The notes below the pieces were generated by a model. The model did not search any database and was not told where the DNA came from. It saw only the letters and a program-made list of their open reading frames with translations. This document shows positions 17,217 to 26,118 of a stretch of 55,464 nt of DNA, in pieces. The stretch is from Rothia sp. (in: high G+C Gram-positive bacteria) (lineage in GTDB: Bacteria; Actinomycetota; Actinomycetes; Actinomycetales; Micrococcaceae), in assembly GCA_030530925.1 (NCBI GenBank), contig JAUMUA010000005.1, forward strand, positions 1-55,464, written 5' to 3'. Position numbers and translations under genes: made by a program. Numbering within the stretch: position 1 is the first letter of the stretch; every line of letters starts with the position of its first letter.

Positions 17217-20200
17217 ATGTTTGAAAAGGTTCTTGTTGCGAATCGCGGTGAAATCGCTGTTCGCGCCTACCGCGCAGCCTATGAGCTCGGGGCTAAAACC
17301 GTTGGCGTTTTTCCATATGAAGACCGCCATTCAATTCACCGTCAGCAAGCTGATGAGGCGTATCCGATTGGCGAAGAGGGGCACCCAGTTCGGGCGTACC
17401 TCGATGTTGATGAAATTATTCGTATTGCGGTGGACTCTGGCGCAGATGCGATTTACCCCGGTTATGGATTTCTCTCTGAAAACCCAGAGCTAGCTCGCGC
17501 TGCGGCAGAGAAAAACATTACGTTTATTGGTCCTCCACCTGAAGTTCTTGAACTAGCCGGTAACAAGGTAGAGGCGCTCAAAGCCGCTCGTCGTGCGGGT
17601 ATTCCGGTTTTGGATTCCTCAGAGCCTTCCAAGGACACCGATTACCTCATTGCAGAAGCCGAAAAAATTGGTTTCCCCATTTTCGTCAAAGCTGTTGCCG
17701 GTGGTGGCGGCCGCGGTATGCGCCGTGTGGAATCTCGCGAAGCCTTACCCGATGCGCTCGCATCGGCAATGCGCGAGGCAGATACTGCCTTTGGCGATCC
17801 TACGGTTTTCCTTGAGCAGGCTGTGTTGCGCCCTCGCCATATTGAGGTGCAGATTCTTGCCGATGGCCAGGGCAACATCGTCCATCTGTTTGAGCGCGAC
17901 TGCTCTTTGCAGCGTCGTCATCAGAAGGTCGTGGAGATTGCTCCTGCCCCTAATCTTGATGATTCAATCCGCCAGGCCCTGTTTAAAGACGCCGTTAAGT
18001 TCGCTAAAGAACTGGGCTACCAGAATGCTGGCACCGTGGAATTCTTGGTAGATACCGCCGGTGAACGAGCAGGCCAACATGTCTTTATCGAGATGAACCC
18101 GCGTGTACAGGTTGAACACACCGTCACCGAAGAAGTTACCGATGTCGATATCGTGCAATCACAGATGCGCATTGCTGCCGGCGAATCGCTTGAAGATTTG
18201 GGTATCCGTCAAGACGAACTACACGTGCGCGGTGCCGCTTTACAGTGCCGCATCACCACCGAAGATCCCGCCAACGGCTTCCGCCCCGACGTCGGAAAAG
18301 TTACCTACTACCGCTCAGCAGGTGGTTCCGGTATTCGTTTGGACGGCGGCACGGTTTATACCGGTGCACAAATTTCGCCACACTTTGACTCCATGCTGGT
18401 CAAGCTCACCTGCCGCGGCCGCGACTTCAAGTCCGCGGTTCAGCGTGCGCAGCGCGCATTGGCAGAATTCCGTATTCGCGGCGTCGCAACCAACATCCCC
18501 TTCTTGCAAGCGGTTTTGGAAGATCCCACGTTCCGTTCTGGCGATGTATCCACCCCGTTTATTGACGAGCACCCAGAACTCGTTACCAAGAAACCGTTGG
18601 GCGATAAGGGCACCAAAGCTCTGCAATACCTAGCTAATGTGACGGTAAATCAGCCCCACGGTGCTCGTATCGAAGGTCCGGACCCACGCAACAAGCTACC
18701 GCGTTACCCCGGCGACAAAACCGAAGAACCCTTCCGCTCACCCTTTGATGCCTCAAACCATGAGCCACCGGCTGGCTGGCGTAAAAAGCTTCAAGAGCTG
18801 GGTCCCGAGGGCTTTGCTAAGGCATTGCGTGAATATCAGCCTGTTGCGATCACCGACACCACCTTCCGCGATGCACACCAGTCATTGCTGGCAACCCGCG
18901 TGCGAACCCGCGATTTGCTCGCTGCCGCCCCAGCAGTTGCTCACGTCACCCCCAACATTTTCTCGATTGAGGCATGGGGCGGGGCAACCTACGACGTGGC
19001 CCTGCGATTCCTCTCCGAAGATCCGTGGGAACGCCTGCGCTATTTGCGTGAAGCTATGCCAAACATCCCCATTCAGATGCTTTTGCGCGGACGTAACACG
19101 GTGGGTTATACACCGTACCCCACCGAAGTGACCGATGCGTTCGTCAAAGAAGCAGCGGAAACCGGCATCGATATTTTCCGTATTTTCGATGCACTCAACG
19201 ATGTTTCGCAGATGACCCCGGCGATCGAAGCCGTTCGCAAAACTGGCACTGCCGTAGCCGAGGTGGCGCTGTGCTACTCGGGCAATTTGCTCGATCCTAA
19301 CGAGAAGGTTTACACTCTCGATTACTACCTCGATCTGGCTCAGCAGATTGTGGACGCCGGTGCGCATATCTTGGCGATTAAAGACATGGCGGGGTTGCTT
19401 CGTCCTGAAGCTGCGCGTCAGCTAGTCAGCGCTCTGCGTGAGCGTTTCGATTTGCCGGTGCACCTGCATACTCACGACACCGCTGGTGGACAGGTGGGCA
19501 CTTTGCTCGCCGCTGTTGAAGCGGGTGTTGACGCCGTCGACGTCGCTACAGCCACGATGGCAGGAACTACCTCACAGCCCTCGTTCTCTGCTTTTGTTGC
19601 AGCGATGGACGGTAACGCTCGTGAGCCTGAAATCGAACTCGATGCTGTGCTTTCACTCGAGCCCTATTGGGAAGCCATACGCAAGGTCTACCAGCCCTTT
19701 GAGAACGGTCTGACCTCACCTACCGGCCGCGTGTACAACCACGAAATTCCTGGTGGTCAGCTTTCGAACTTGCGTGCACAGGCAACTGCATTGGGTCTTG
19801 CTGATCGCTTCGAAGCAATTGAAGACATGTACGCCGCCGCTGACCGCATGTTGGGGCATATCGTGAAGGTTACCCCCTCTTCGAAGGTCGTCGGCGATCT
19901 TGCGCTGCAATTGGTCGGTATGGGAGTGGATCCTGAGGAGTTCGAGAAGAACCCGCAGAACTTTGATATACCCGATTCAGTGATTGGTTTCCTTAACGGT
20001 GAACTGGGTACCCCGCCCGCAGGCTGGCCCGAGCCCTTCCGCACTAAAGCGCTAGAGGGCCGTAAGCTCGCAAAGCCTACGGTCAATGAGCTCTCCGACG
20101 ACGACCGTCAGGCACTGCAGGGGGACTCGGCAACGCGCCGCGCAACGCTCAACCGCCTGCTGTTCCCCGCACCAACGCGTGAGTTTGAGAAGGTGCGCGA

Positions 20201-20666
20201 AGAATTTGGCAACGTCTCAATTCTGCACACCCGTGATTTCTTGTACGGCATGATGGAAAACCGTGAACATGTGATTTCATTGGGCCGTGGTGTTCGTATG
20301 TTTGCTACACTGCAGGCTATTTCAGAGCCAGATTCTAAGGGTATGCGCCATGTGATTTGTACTCTCAATGGTCAGTCACGCACCGTTGAGGTTCGCGATA
20401 ACTCGGTGGAATCGAACGTTAAGGAAGCCGAGAAAGCAGATACCTCTCACAAGGGTCACATCGCAGCGCCATTCGCCGGTGGAGTGTCCATTGGCGTGCA
20501 GGTGGGCGATGAAATCAACGCTGGCGATCAGGTGGCCACGATTGAGGCGATGAAGATGGAAGCGTCCATCACCTCACCCGTTGCCGGCACCGTGGAGCGC
20601 GTGGTGTTCAACGACGTCGCCCAGGTTCAGGGTGGAGACCTGCTGGTGGTGTTGAAGACCAAGTAA
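17217..20666 (+). CDS. pyc: Pyruvate carboxylase
   Basis: It carboxylates pyruvate to oxaloacetate using ATP, bicarbonate and biotin, refilling the citric acid cycle. At 1149 residues it is the single-chain form. Biotin carboxylase occupies about 1-450, with the ATP-grasp Gly-rich loop GGGGRGMRRV and the EMNPRVQVEHTVTEE block. The carboxyltransferase domain starts near residue 544 (DTTFRDAHQSLLATR). The C-terminal biotin carrier domain has EAMKMEA with the biotinyl Lys at about 1113. It is a single gene with its own upstream region, followed by a weak hairpin and then repeat copy A. Confidence 0.97.
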   Translation: MFEKVLVANRGEIAVRAYRAAYELGAKTVGVFPYEDRHSIHRQQADEAYPIGEEGHPVRAYLDVDEIIRIAVDSGADAIYPGYGFLSENPELARAAAEKNITFIGPPPEVLELAGNKVEALKAARRAGIPVLDSSEPSKDTDYLIAEAEKIGFPIFVKAVAGGGGRGMRRVESREALPDALASAMREADTAFGDPTVFLEQAVLRPRHIEVQILADGQGNIVHLFERDCSLQRRHQKVVEIAPAPNLDDSIRQALFKDAVKFAKELGYQNAGTVEFLVDTAGERAGQHVFIEMNPRVQVEHTVTEEVTDVDIVQSQMRIAAGESLEDLGIRQDELHVRGAALQCRITTEDPANGFRPDVGKVTYYRSAGGSGIRLDGGTVYTGAQISPHFDSMLVKLTCRGRDFKSAVQRAQRALAEFRIRGVATNIPFLQAVLEDPTFRSGDVSTPFIDEHPELVTKKPLGDKGTKALQYLANVTVNQPHGARIEGPDPRNKLPRYPGDKTEEPFRSPFDASNHEPPAGWRKKLQELGPEGFAKALREYQPVAITDTTFRDAHQSLLATRVRTRDLLAAAPAVAHVTPNIFSIEAWGGATYDVALRFLSEDPWERLRYLREAMPNIPIQMLLRGRNTVGYTPYPTEVTDAFVKEAAETGIDIFRIFDALNDVSQMTPAIEAVRKTGTAVAEVALCYSGNLLDPNEKVYTLDYYLDLAQQIVDAGAHILAIKDMAGLLRPEAARQLVSALRERFDLPVHLHTHDTAGGQVGTLLAAVEAGVDAVDVATATMAGTTSQPSFSAFVAAMDGNAREPEIELDAVLSLEPYWEAIRKVYQPFENGLTSPTGRVYNHEIPGGQLSNLRAQATALGLADRFEAIEDMYAAADRMLGHIVKVTPSSKVVGDLALQLVGMGVDPEEFEKNPQNFDIPDSVIGFLNGELGTPPAGWPEPFRTKALEGRKLAKPTVNELSDDDRQALQGDSATRRATLNRLLFPAPTREFEKVREEFGNVSILHTRDFLYGMMENREHVISLGRGVRMFATLQAISEPDSKGMRHVICTLNGQSRTVEVRDNSVESNVKEAEKADTSHKGHIAAPFAGGVSIGVQVGDEINAGDQVATIEAMKMEASITSPVAGTVERVVFNDVAQVQGGDLLVVLKTK

Positions 20667-20676
20667 GTAGCTGAAA

Positions 20677-20702
20677 CTGAAATTCAAATCAGGGAATTTC
20701 AG
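20677..20702 (+). terminator. Hairpin after pyc
   Basis: CTGAAATTC (20677-20685) pairs perfectly with GAATTTCAG (20694-20702) across 8 bases, ten bases after the pyc stop. It has no T-tract, so termination strength is doubtful. The next hairpin (repeat copy A) may be the real terminator. Confidence 0.4.
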
Positions 20703-20779
20703 CTCGGCAGAACTTCAGCATGACGTAAATTTAGCCCGATGCCGCGGGGGCAAGCGTTGCCTCAGCACTTGGGTATGCC

Positions 20780-20844
20780 AAAAGCGTTGGTTGCTCACCT
20801 TTATAGATGAGCAATCAACGCTTTTAGCATACTAAGCGGCTTCG
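20780..20844. repeat. 65-bp palindromic repeat, copy A
   Basis: Identical to copy B (22430-22494) at 64 of 65 positions; the one difference is A versus G after CTTTTAGC. The first 46 bases form a hairpin: AAAAGCGTTGGTTGCTCA pairs over 18 bp, with one G-T wobble, to the right arm around a 10-base loop. The A-tract before and T-tract after give it the form of a two-way intrinsic terminator. The conserved 19 bases after the hairpin are not explained by a terminator. The gap from 20667 to 21021 (355 bases) otherwise holds no gene. Confidence 0.85.
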
Positions 20845-21021
20845 AACCGGCAAGGGCGGATCTATCGACCGGAAGAAAGGCCTTCTGCTAGGTCAACTCC
20901 TTCTGACACCCGAAAAGCTACTGGCTGGATGCAAAATATGGCCCTATAGGTTTTGGAAAGCACTTCGGCACTCTGGCGCAACAATTTTTTTACTAAATCC
21001 CATCACGCTCGGAGAATAAAT

Positions 21022-22076
21022 ATGAAACAAGAAACCCTGAAGATTCTTGCACGCATCATGATTTCAGGATTTTTTCTCTGTGCAGTTTTGGGACTTTTTG
21101 CTCATATTCGCTGACGCCGCTGGGGCTTTACTCTTTAGCTACGGTTCAGCTTTTGTTATTGACCCTGAGCCTTATATTTCGCGGTATCAATGAACAAAAG
21201 GAATTAGCTAATGATTTTCCTGGGGATAAATCTCAACAACATCGCACATCTCATGCAATTTCTTCTACGGTGATTTTTGGCGGAGCGGTTCGTCTTGCTA
21301 CTGCAATAATTTTCTCATGTATACACCTAGTAAAACCTGCGACGGTTCATTCGGGGTCCGGGGAAACTTACTATATACGGTCGAACCTTTCTGGAGATTG
21401 TAAAGTATTTTCATCTCAGAAGGGCTTCTTTTTAGACAATAACGATCCTCTGATTGAGGGTTACAGTCCTTATAGCTGCGCAGAGCCATTGGATCAGCCA
21501 CTTTCGACGCCGTATAACTCGCCCACCATAGACCCAGATTCATCAGCTATAACACCTACTCAGTCAGGTGAAGCTGAAAGCGTCCCGACCAGCGAAACCA
21601 TCCCACCAACGTACACACCTGGTTCGTCAAATATCACAGACGATTCCTTGGTTTATTCCTCGAGAGATGTTCCTGGTGCCGGTCCCGCTCAAAAGCTGAG
21701 CTTGATTCAAGACGGTAATTTCTATCAGAGCGTTCAACTAGTATATGGTGAGTGGGTTCGCGGTGGCGCCATTACTGCGATTGGTATGCATCGAGATGTT
21801 TATGATGTTATTCCCTTGGATGATCATGTATGGGTAATCAGCTTTGGAACTCCGCATGGTGGAGAAAACTTTATCACTGCCGATGACGGGGCAACCTGGT
21901 CGCCATTCCTGCCTGAAGGTTTTACTCCCGGTAGCTCCGAGCCCAGCTTTTTAGAGAATGCAAAAGCTGGGCCCCATGGATATTCCATTATTACTAACTA
22001 TCCCAGCTGGGTAACGCAAGCAGGGGAAGGTAAAACTTTTGTATCGAAGGACGGTGTGCAGTGGGAAAGAAAGTAG
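21022..22076 (+). pseudogene. Frameshifted membrane-anchored Asp-box surface protein
   Basis: An ATG frame at 21022, preceded by GGAG at the usual spacing, encodes one hydrophobic helix (ISGFFLCAVLGLFAH) and stops after 30 residues at 21114. The next frame stays open from there to 22076 and continues with two more hydrophobic helices (LYSLATVQLLLLTLSLIF and VIFGGAVRLATAIIFSC). A Ser/Thr/Pro-rich linker then leads to a globular domain ending in two Asp-box-like motifs, TADDGATW and SKDGVQW. A one-base error or mutation near the T-tract 21095-21099 would join them into one protein of about 350 residues. Asp boxes occur in sialidase-like beta-propellers; only two are present, at the extreme C-terminus, so the domain is short or truncated. 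Base use is more AT-rich than neighbouring genes. Function unknown. Confidence 0.6.
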
Positions 22077-22128
22077 GAGCCTACTCGCAATGTATGAAGT
22101 GTACCCGCGTTCAAATAGGGACTGAACT

Positions 22129-22401
22129 ATGCACCACTCGCTAACAGATATCTCTTGGGCACTTATTCTTTTGGGAGCGTTTGCTCTGATGGTTGGCACC
22201 ATGATTCTGATTTCACTCTGGAAACAATGGCAAATTACTCGTCGCGCACCCCCCATGAATCTGGGTCAACTAGAAATCTTCATTCTAGAGTTCTTCCATC
22301 TTCGACCCGATTCGGTAGGTCACCGATTGCTTATTTTCATTCCGCCAATTCTAGCGATTCTAGGCGGAGTAGTGTTTATGGTTCGTGGTTTGACAGGCTA
22401 A
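22129..22401 (+). CDS. Small membrane protein of unknown function
   Basis: 90 residues with two hydrophobic helices: about 10-30 (WALILLGAFALMVGTMILISL) and about 67-86 (LLIFIPPILAILGGVVFMV). A short basic middle (KQWQITRR) implies that loop is cytoplasmic. I do not recognise a family. The ATG lies 52 bases after the Asp-box protein stop; GGGAC upstream is a weak ribosome-binding site. It shares the repeat-bounded islet, and repeat copy B follows 28 bases after its stop, where it would serve as a terminator. Confidence 0.55.
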   Translation: MHHSLTDISWALILLGAFALMVGTMILISLWKQWQITRRAPPMNLGQLEIFILEFFHLRPDSVGHRLLIFIPPILAILGGVVFMVRGLTG

Positions 22402-22429
22402 GTCATTCTGGGCCAACTTTAGGTACACG

Positions 22430-22494
22430 AAAAGCGTTGGTTGCTCACCTTTATAGATGAGCAATCAACGCTTTTAGCGTACTAAGCGGCTTCG
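22430..22494. repeat. 65-bp palindromic repeat, copy B
   Basis: Second copy of the repeat at 20780-20844, same orientation, one substitution. It ends exactly where a run of nine G residues begins, while copy A is followed by a different sequence. That defines the right boundary of the shared element. It lies between the small membrane protein and mycothione reductase. Confidence 0.85.
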
Positions 22495-22502
22495 GGGGGG
22501 GG
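22494..22502. repeat. Homopolymer of nine G upstream of mtr
   Basis: Nine consecutive G bases follow repeat B, about 90 bases before the mtr start. Such runs are prone to slippage and to sequencing error. Its position is compatible with an effect on mtr promoter spacing, but no promoter elements could be fixed around it. Confidence 0.6.
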
Positions 22503-22591
22503 TAAAGTCAACCCTATTGCCCCGGGAATAAAATCGCACCGTCCTACTGTTTAATAGAACAAAGAAAGCGTACGCAACCAGGAAGTCACTT

Positions 22592-24004
22592 ATGTCGAAC
22601 ATCCAAGAATTTGATCTCATTATCATCGGCTCGGGCTCAGGCAACTCCATCATCAACGAAGAGTGGGATCATAAAAAGGTTGCCATTATCGACGGCGGCA
22701 CTTTTGGCGGTACCTGCCTGAACTTTGGGTGCATTCCCACCAAGCAGTACGTGTACCCGGCAACCGTAGCTACCGAAGCAACGCACATCGGCAAACTCGG
22801 CGTTGAAGCCGAGGTTACCAGCGTGAACTGGAAGTCCATGCGAGACCGCATCTTCAAACGCATCGATGCTATTTCCGACGGCGGGCTGGACTACCGCAAG
22901 AGCTTGGAAAACGTGACCGTCTTTGAAGAATACGCAAAGTTTACCGGAACTCACGAGCTAGAAACCGCATCAGGGCAGAAGCTACGCGGTAAACAAATTG
23001 TGATTGCCACCGGATCCCACAACCAACTGCCCGATGTCCCCGGTGTTGATCACCCCGCCGTCCACACCTCCGATACCGTAATGCGCATCGAGGCGCTACC
23101 GCAGCGCGTCGTCGTTATCGGCGGTGGCTTTATCGCCGCGGAATTTGCCCACGTATTTAACGGTCTTGGTTCCAAGGTCGTGCAAGCAAACCGTAGCGAA
23201 ACCCTGTTGCGTAGCTATGATCAAGAAATCGTTGAACGCTTCAAGCGCGAGGCTGCCAAACAGTGGGACTTGCGCCTCAACCACTCGCTCACAGCGATTG
23301 AAAATAACGATGACGGTTCGGCGCGCGTCGTCTTTGAACACGAGGGGAATGAGGTTGCCGTAAATGCAGATCTGGTTCTCATCGCCACCGGACGCACGCC
23401 TAACACCGCATCGCTCGATGCCGGGGCTTTCTTTGACCTGCGTGAAACAGGAGCATTAGAGGTGGATCGTTTCCATCGTGTTCAATCGGGCGGCAATACC
23501 GTCGACGGCGTCTTTGCCCTTGGTGACGTCAGCTCGCATCATCTGCTCAAACATGTTGCTAATGCAGAGATGCGCACGGTGCAGTATAACCTCACCCACC
23601 CCGATTCGCTTCGTGAGACGGACGAGCGGTTTGTACCCGCCGCCGTTTTCACTTACCCCCAGATTGCTACCGTTGGTCTGACCGAGGACGACGCCCGCGC
23701 CAAGGGTGACGACGAAGGTTTTGAAATTACGGTTAAAGTTCAGAACTTTGGCGATGTGGCGTATGGCTGGGCGATGGAAGATGAAGTGGGCTTGTGCAAG
23801 CTGATTGCCCGCAAAGATACCGGTGAGCTACTCGGCGCACATCTGGTAGGGGAAGAGGCATCGATGCTTATTCAGCCTCTCATTCAGGCCATGAGCTTTG
23901 GCTTGAGTGCTCATGAAATGGCACGCGGTCAGTTCTGGATTCACCCAGCACTGACCGAAGTGGTTGAAAACGCCCTGTTGGGTTTGGAACTAGACGCTCA
24001 ATAA
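22592..24004 (+). CDS. mtr: Mycothione reductase
   Basis: A flavoprotein disulfide reductase that uses NADPH to regenerate mycothiol, the actinobacterial glutathione substitute. It has 470 residues. The N-terminal FAD loop is GSGSGN (13-18), and the redox-active Cys pair is Cys42 and Cys47 (GGTCLNFGCIPTK). The NADPH Rossmann motif is VVIGGGFIAAEFA. The C-terminal catalytic His451-Glu456 pair (HPALTEV) is present. The short GSGSGNSI N-terminus with IINEE separates mycothione reductases from lipoamide dehydrogenases and mercuric reductases. ATG start with AGGAAG six bases upstream. Single-gene unit closed by a terminator. Confidence 0.93.
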   Translation: MSNIQEFDLIIIGSGSGNSIINEEWDHKKVAIIDGGTFGGTCLNFGCIPTKQYVYPATVATEATHIGKLGVEAEVTSVNWKSMRDRIFKRIDAISDGGLDYRKSLENVTVFEEYAKFTGTHELETASGQKLRGKQIVIATGSHNQLPDVPGVDHPAVHTSDTVMRIEALPQRVVVIGGGFIAAEFAHVFNGLGSKVVQANRSETLLRSYDQEIVERFKREAAKQWDLRLNHSLTAIENNDDGSARVVFEHEGNEVAVNADLVLIATGRTPNTASLDAGAFFDLRETGALEVDRFHRVQSGGNTVDGVFALGDVSSHHLLKHVANAEMRTVQYNLTHPDSLRETDERFVPAAVFTYPQIATVGLTEDDARAKGDDEGFEITVKVQNFGDVAYGWAMEDEVGLCKLIARKDTGELLGAHLVGEEASMLIQPLIQAMSFGLSAHEMARGQFWIHPALTEVVENALLGLELDAQ

Positions 24005-24030
24005 GTTCCCGATCATCGAGAAGCACGTAA

Positions 24031-24072
24031 AAAGAGGTGCCGCGGACTGAATTCAGCACGCGGCACCTTTTA
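24031..24072. terminator. Bidirectional terminator between mtr and fadD
   Basis: AGGTGCCGCG (24035-24044) pairs perfectly with CGCGGCACCT (24059-24068). The loop contains the self-complementary CTGAATTCAG. An A-tract on the left and TTTT on the right serve both converging genes. Confidence 0.88.
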
Positions 24073-24105
24073 ATGAGAGCGAATCCCCAATAGACAGAGA
24101 GTTAT

Positions 24106-26118
24106 TTACTCTTGCCCAGAGGCGTTTTCGTTCGAACCATTCTTGTTTTTAGGCTGTTTGAGCTGCGCACCCATTTCCATGAGCCGGTTGCCTGTGTTTT
24201 CCCGAAACTCATCGATTTTCTCGGCACGCTCAGCACGTTTGACTCCTGCACGCTCAACTCGCTTGGCGTTGAGCTCCTGAAACTTTTTGCGTTGACCCGC
24301 CATGGAATCCCGCGTGCGGTTGTACATGTCATCGATATAGGCGGAGAATTCTTTGAGCACTACCGGGCGCTTAATTTTCTGCGAAGGTGTGAGATGCCCG
24401 TCCTCTTCGGTAAAATCCCGGTTGAGAATGCGGAATTCTCGAATGGACTCAGCCTTTGAAACAAAAGTGTTAGCCTCATCAATAAAGTGCTGAATAGCTT
24501 CGCGAACCTTGGGGTTGCCCGATGCATCTGAAACACTCATATCACGGGGCAAACCTAGGTGTTCGAGCTGATCAGGAAGCGTATCGGGATCCAGCGTTAC
24601 CAGCGCTGCGATGAACGGCTTTTCATCACCCACGAGCATAGCGTTAGAGACCATGGGGCTGGTACGCAAACGGTCCTCGGCAGGAACCGGAATCACGTTC
24701 TTACCGCCTGCGGTCACAATAATTTCTTTCTTGCGTCCCACAATTTTCAGATAACCGCGTTCGTCAATCTGGGCAAGATCGCCGGTGCGCAACCAGCCGT
24801 CGTCGGTAAAAGCTACCTTATCTTCGTCGGGATTCTTAAAGTACGACGAAATCACACCCTGACCGCGAAGTTCGAGTTCACCGTCCACACCTAAGCGAGC
24901 TTCACTACCTGGTATGAGCGGGCCAACATTGCCGACCTCAAAGAAACGGGTGCGGCCCACCGCAATTGAACCGCAGGTTTCGGTCATGCCATAACCCTCA
25001 ATAACTTTCACGCCTACCGCGTGGAAAAAATGGCCCAAGCGCGGAGTGAGAGCGCCACCGCCGGAGACAGCATATTGAATTTTCCCACCCATAGCTTTGC
25101 GCAACTGTGAGTAGACCAGTTTGTCGTAAAAGCGGTATTGTGCTTCAAGACGCTTAGGCACATTGCCAGCAATAGAAGCTTTAGACCATTTCAGAGCAAC
25201 ATCCACCGAGCGATGAAAGAGCGCCGCGTTGAACTTGCTACCCTGTTCGGCTTTGCGCATTGATGCCTCATAAATCTTTTCAAAGACACGGGGCACCACC
25301 AACAAGAAATTGGGTTTAAAGGAGTCAAGATCTGAGGTGAGGTTTTTAATATCGGGGGAGTGTCCTACCACAACGCCCGCGTCAATCGCTAGAATCTGTA
25401 TTTCTCGAGCTAGAACGTGGGCCAAGGGCAAGAAAATAATGGTTGAGTTACCCTCTAGCGCAACGTTGGGTTCGCAGACTTTCACATTGGATGAGAGACG
25501 AACAAAGTTGCCGTGTGTTAGCGCGCAACCTTTAGGTTTGCCGGTGGTGCCAGAGGTGTAAATAATAGAGGCAATATCTTCAAGATTTGCAGTGGCACGG
25601 CGCTCTTCTACCACGTTATCTGCAAGGTGCGCACCCTGTTCAACGAGTGAATCGAGATCCTTGTTTTCAATGACCCAGGTATTTTCAATTTTGAGGGGCT
25701 CATAATGCGCGGCGTCCTGCACCACAGCCGCTAATTTATCGTTTTCTACAAAGACGGCGCGTGCTTCAGAATGTGAGAGAGCCCAAGCAGTTTGCGCTGC
25801 CGAGGAGGTTTCATATACGGGTACGGAAATGAGACCGGCATACCAAATAGCGAAATCAATGAGAGTCCATTCAAATCGAGTGCGGCTCATAATGCCCACG
25901 ACGTCGCCAGGTTGCAGACCAGCGTTGATGAGTCCTTTGGCAAGATCAACAACCATCTTTTTGAACTCAGTAGCGCGTACTGGAACCCAGTTTCCGCTAG
26001 AGCGCTGCACTTTGTACAGCACGGGGTTTTTGGAGTCTCGCACTCGGCGTTCAAGAATGCTGGTGATGTTCTGATTCGGGTCAGAGGAGGAAACCTCTGG
26101 CGCAGAAACGAATTTCAT
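24106..26118 (-). CDS. Long-chain acyl-CoA synthetase (FadD15-like)
   Basis: It activates fatty acids to acyl-CoA through an acyl-adenylate. 670 residues. The ATP/AMP motif is at 184-197 (SIIYTSGTTGKPKG). The family block YGMTETCG and the C-terminal hinge (GRKKEIIVTAGGKNV) are present. The last 80 residues form a Lys/Arg/Glu-rich tail (VERAGVKRAERAEKIDEF) ending in a hydrophilic Asn-rich end. The ATG overlaps the esterase stop codon by four bases (ATGA), so the two genes are translationally coupled. The position a few genes from plsC and class II DAHP synthase resembles the neighbourhood of M. tuberculosis fadD15 (Rv2187). Confidence 0.92.
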   Translation of the reverse strand: MKFVSAPEVSSSDPNQNITSILERRVRDSKNPVLYKVQRSSGNWVPVRATEFKKMVVDLAKGLINAGLQPGDVVGIMSRTRFEWTLIDFAIWYAGLISVPVYETSSAAQTAWALSHSEARAVFVENDKLAAVVQDAAHYEPLKIENTWVIENKDLDSLVEQGAHLADNVVEERRATANLEDIASIIYTSGTTGKPKGCALTHGNFVRLSSNVKVCEPNVALEGNSTIIFLPLAHVLAREIQILAIDAGVVVGHSPDIKNLTSDLDSFKPNFLLVVPRVFEKIYEASMRKAEQGSKFNAALFHRSVDVALKWSKASIAGNVPKRLEAQYRFYDKLVYSQLRKAMGGKIQYAVSGGGALTPRLGHFFHAVGVKVIEGYGMTETCGSIAVGRTRFFEVGNVGPLIPGSEARLGVDGELELRGQGVISSYFKNPDEDKVAFTDDGWLRTGDLAQIDERGYLKIVGRKKEIIVTAGGKNVIPVPAEDRLRTSPMVSNAMLVGDEKPFIAALVTLDPDTLPDQLEHLGLPRDMSVSDASGNPKVREAIQHFIDEANTFVSKAESIREFRILNRDFTEEDGHLTPSQKIKRPVVLKEFSAYIDDMYNRTRDSMAGQRKKFQELNAKRVERAGVKRAERAEKIDEFRENTGNRLMEMGAQLKQPKNKNGSNENASGQE

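Noticed and set aside
20780..22494. Insertion sequence or CRISPR array
   Set aside because: The 65-bp repeats are direct, only two in number and 1.6 kb apart. The genes between show no transposase, integrase or Cas features, and no target-site duplication was found.
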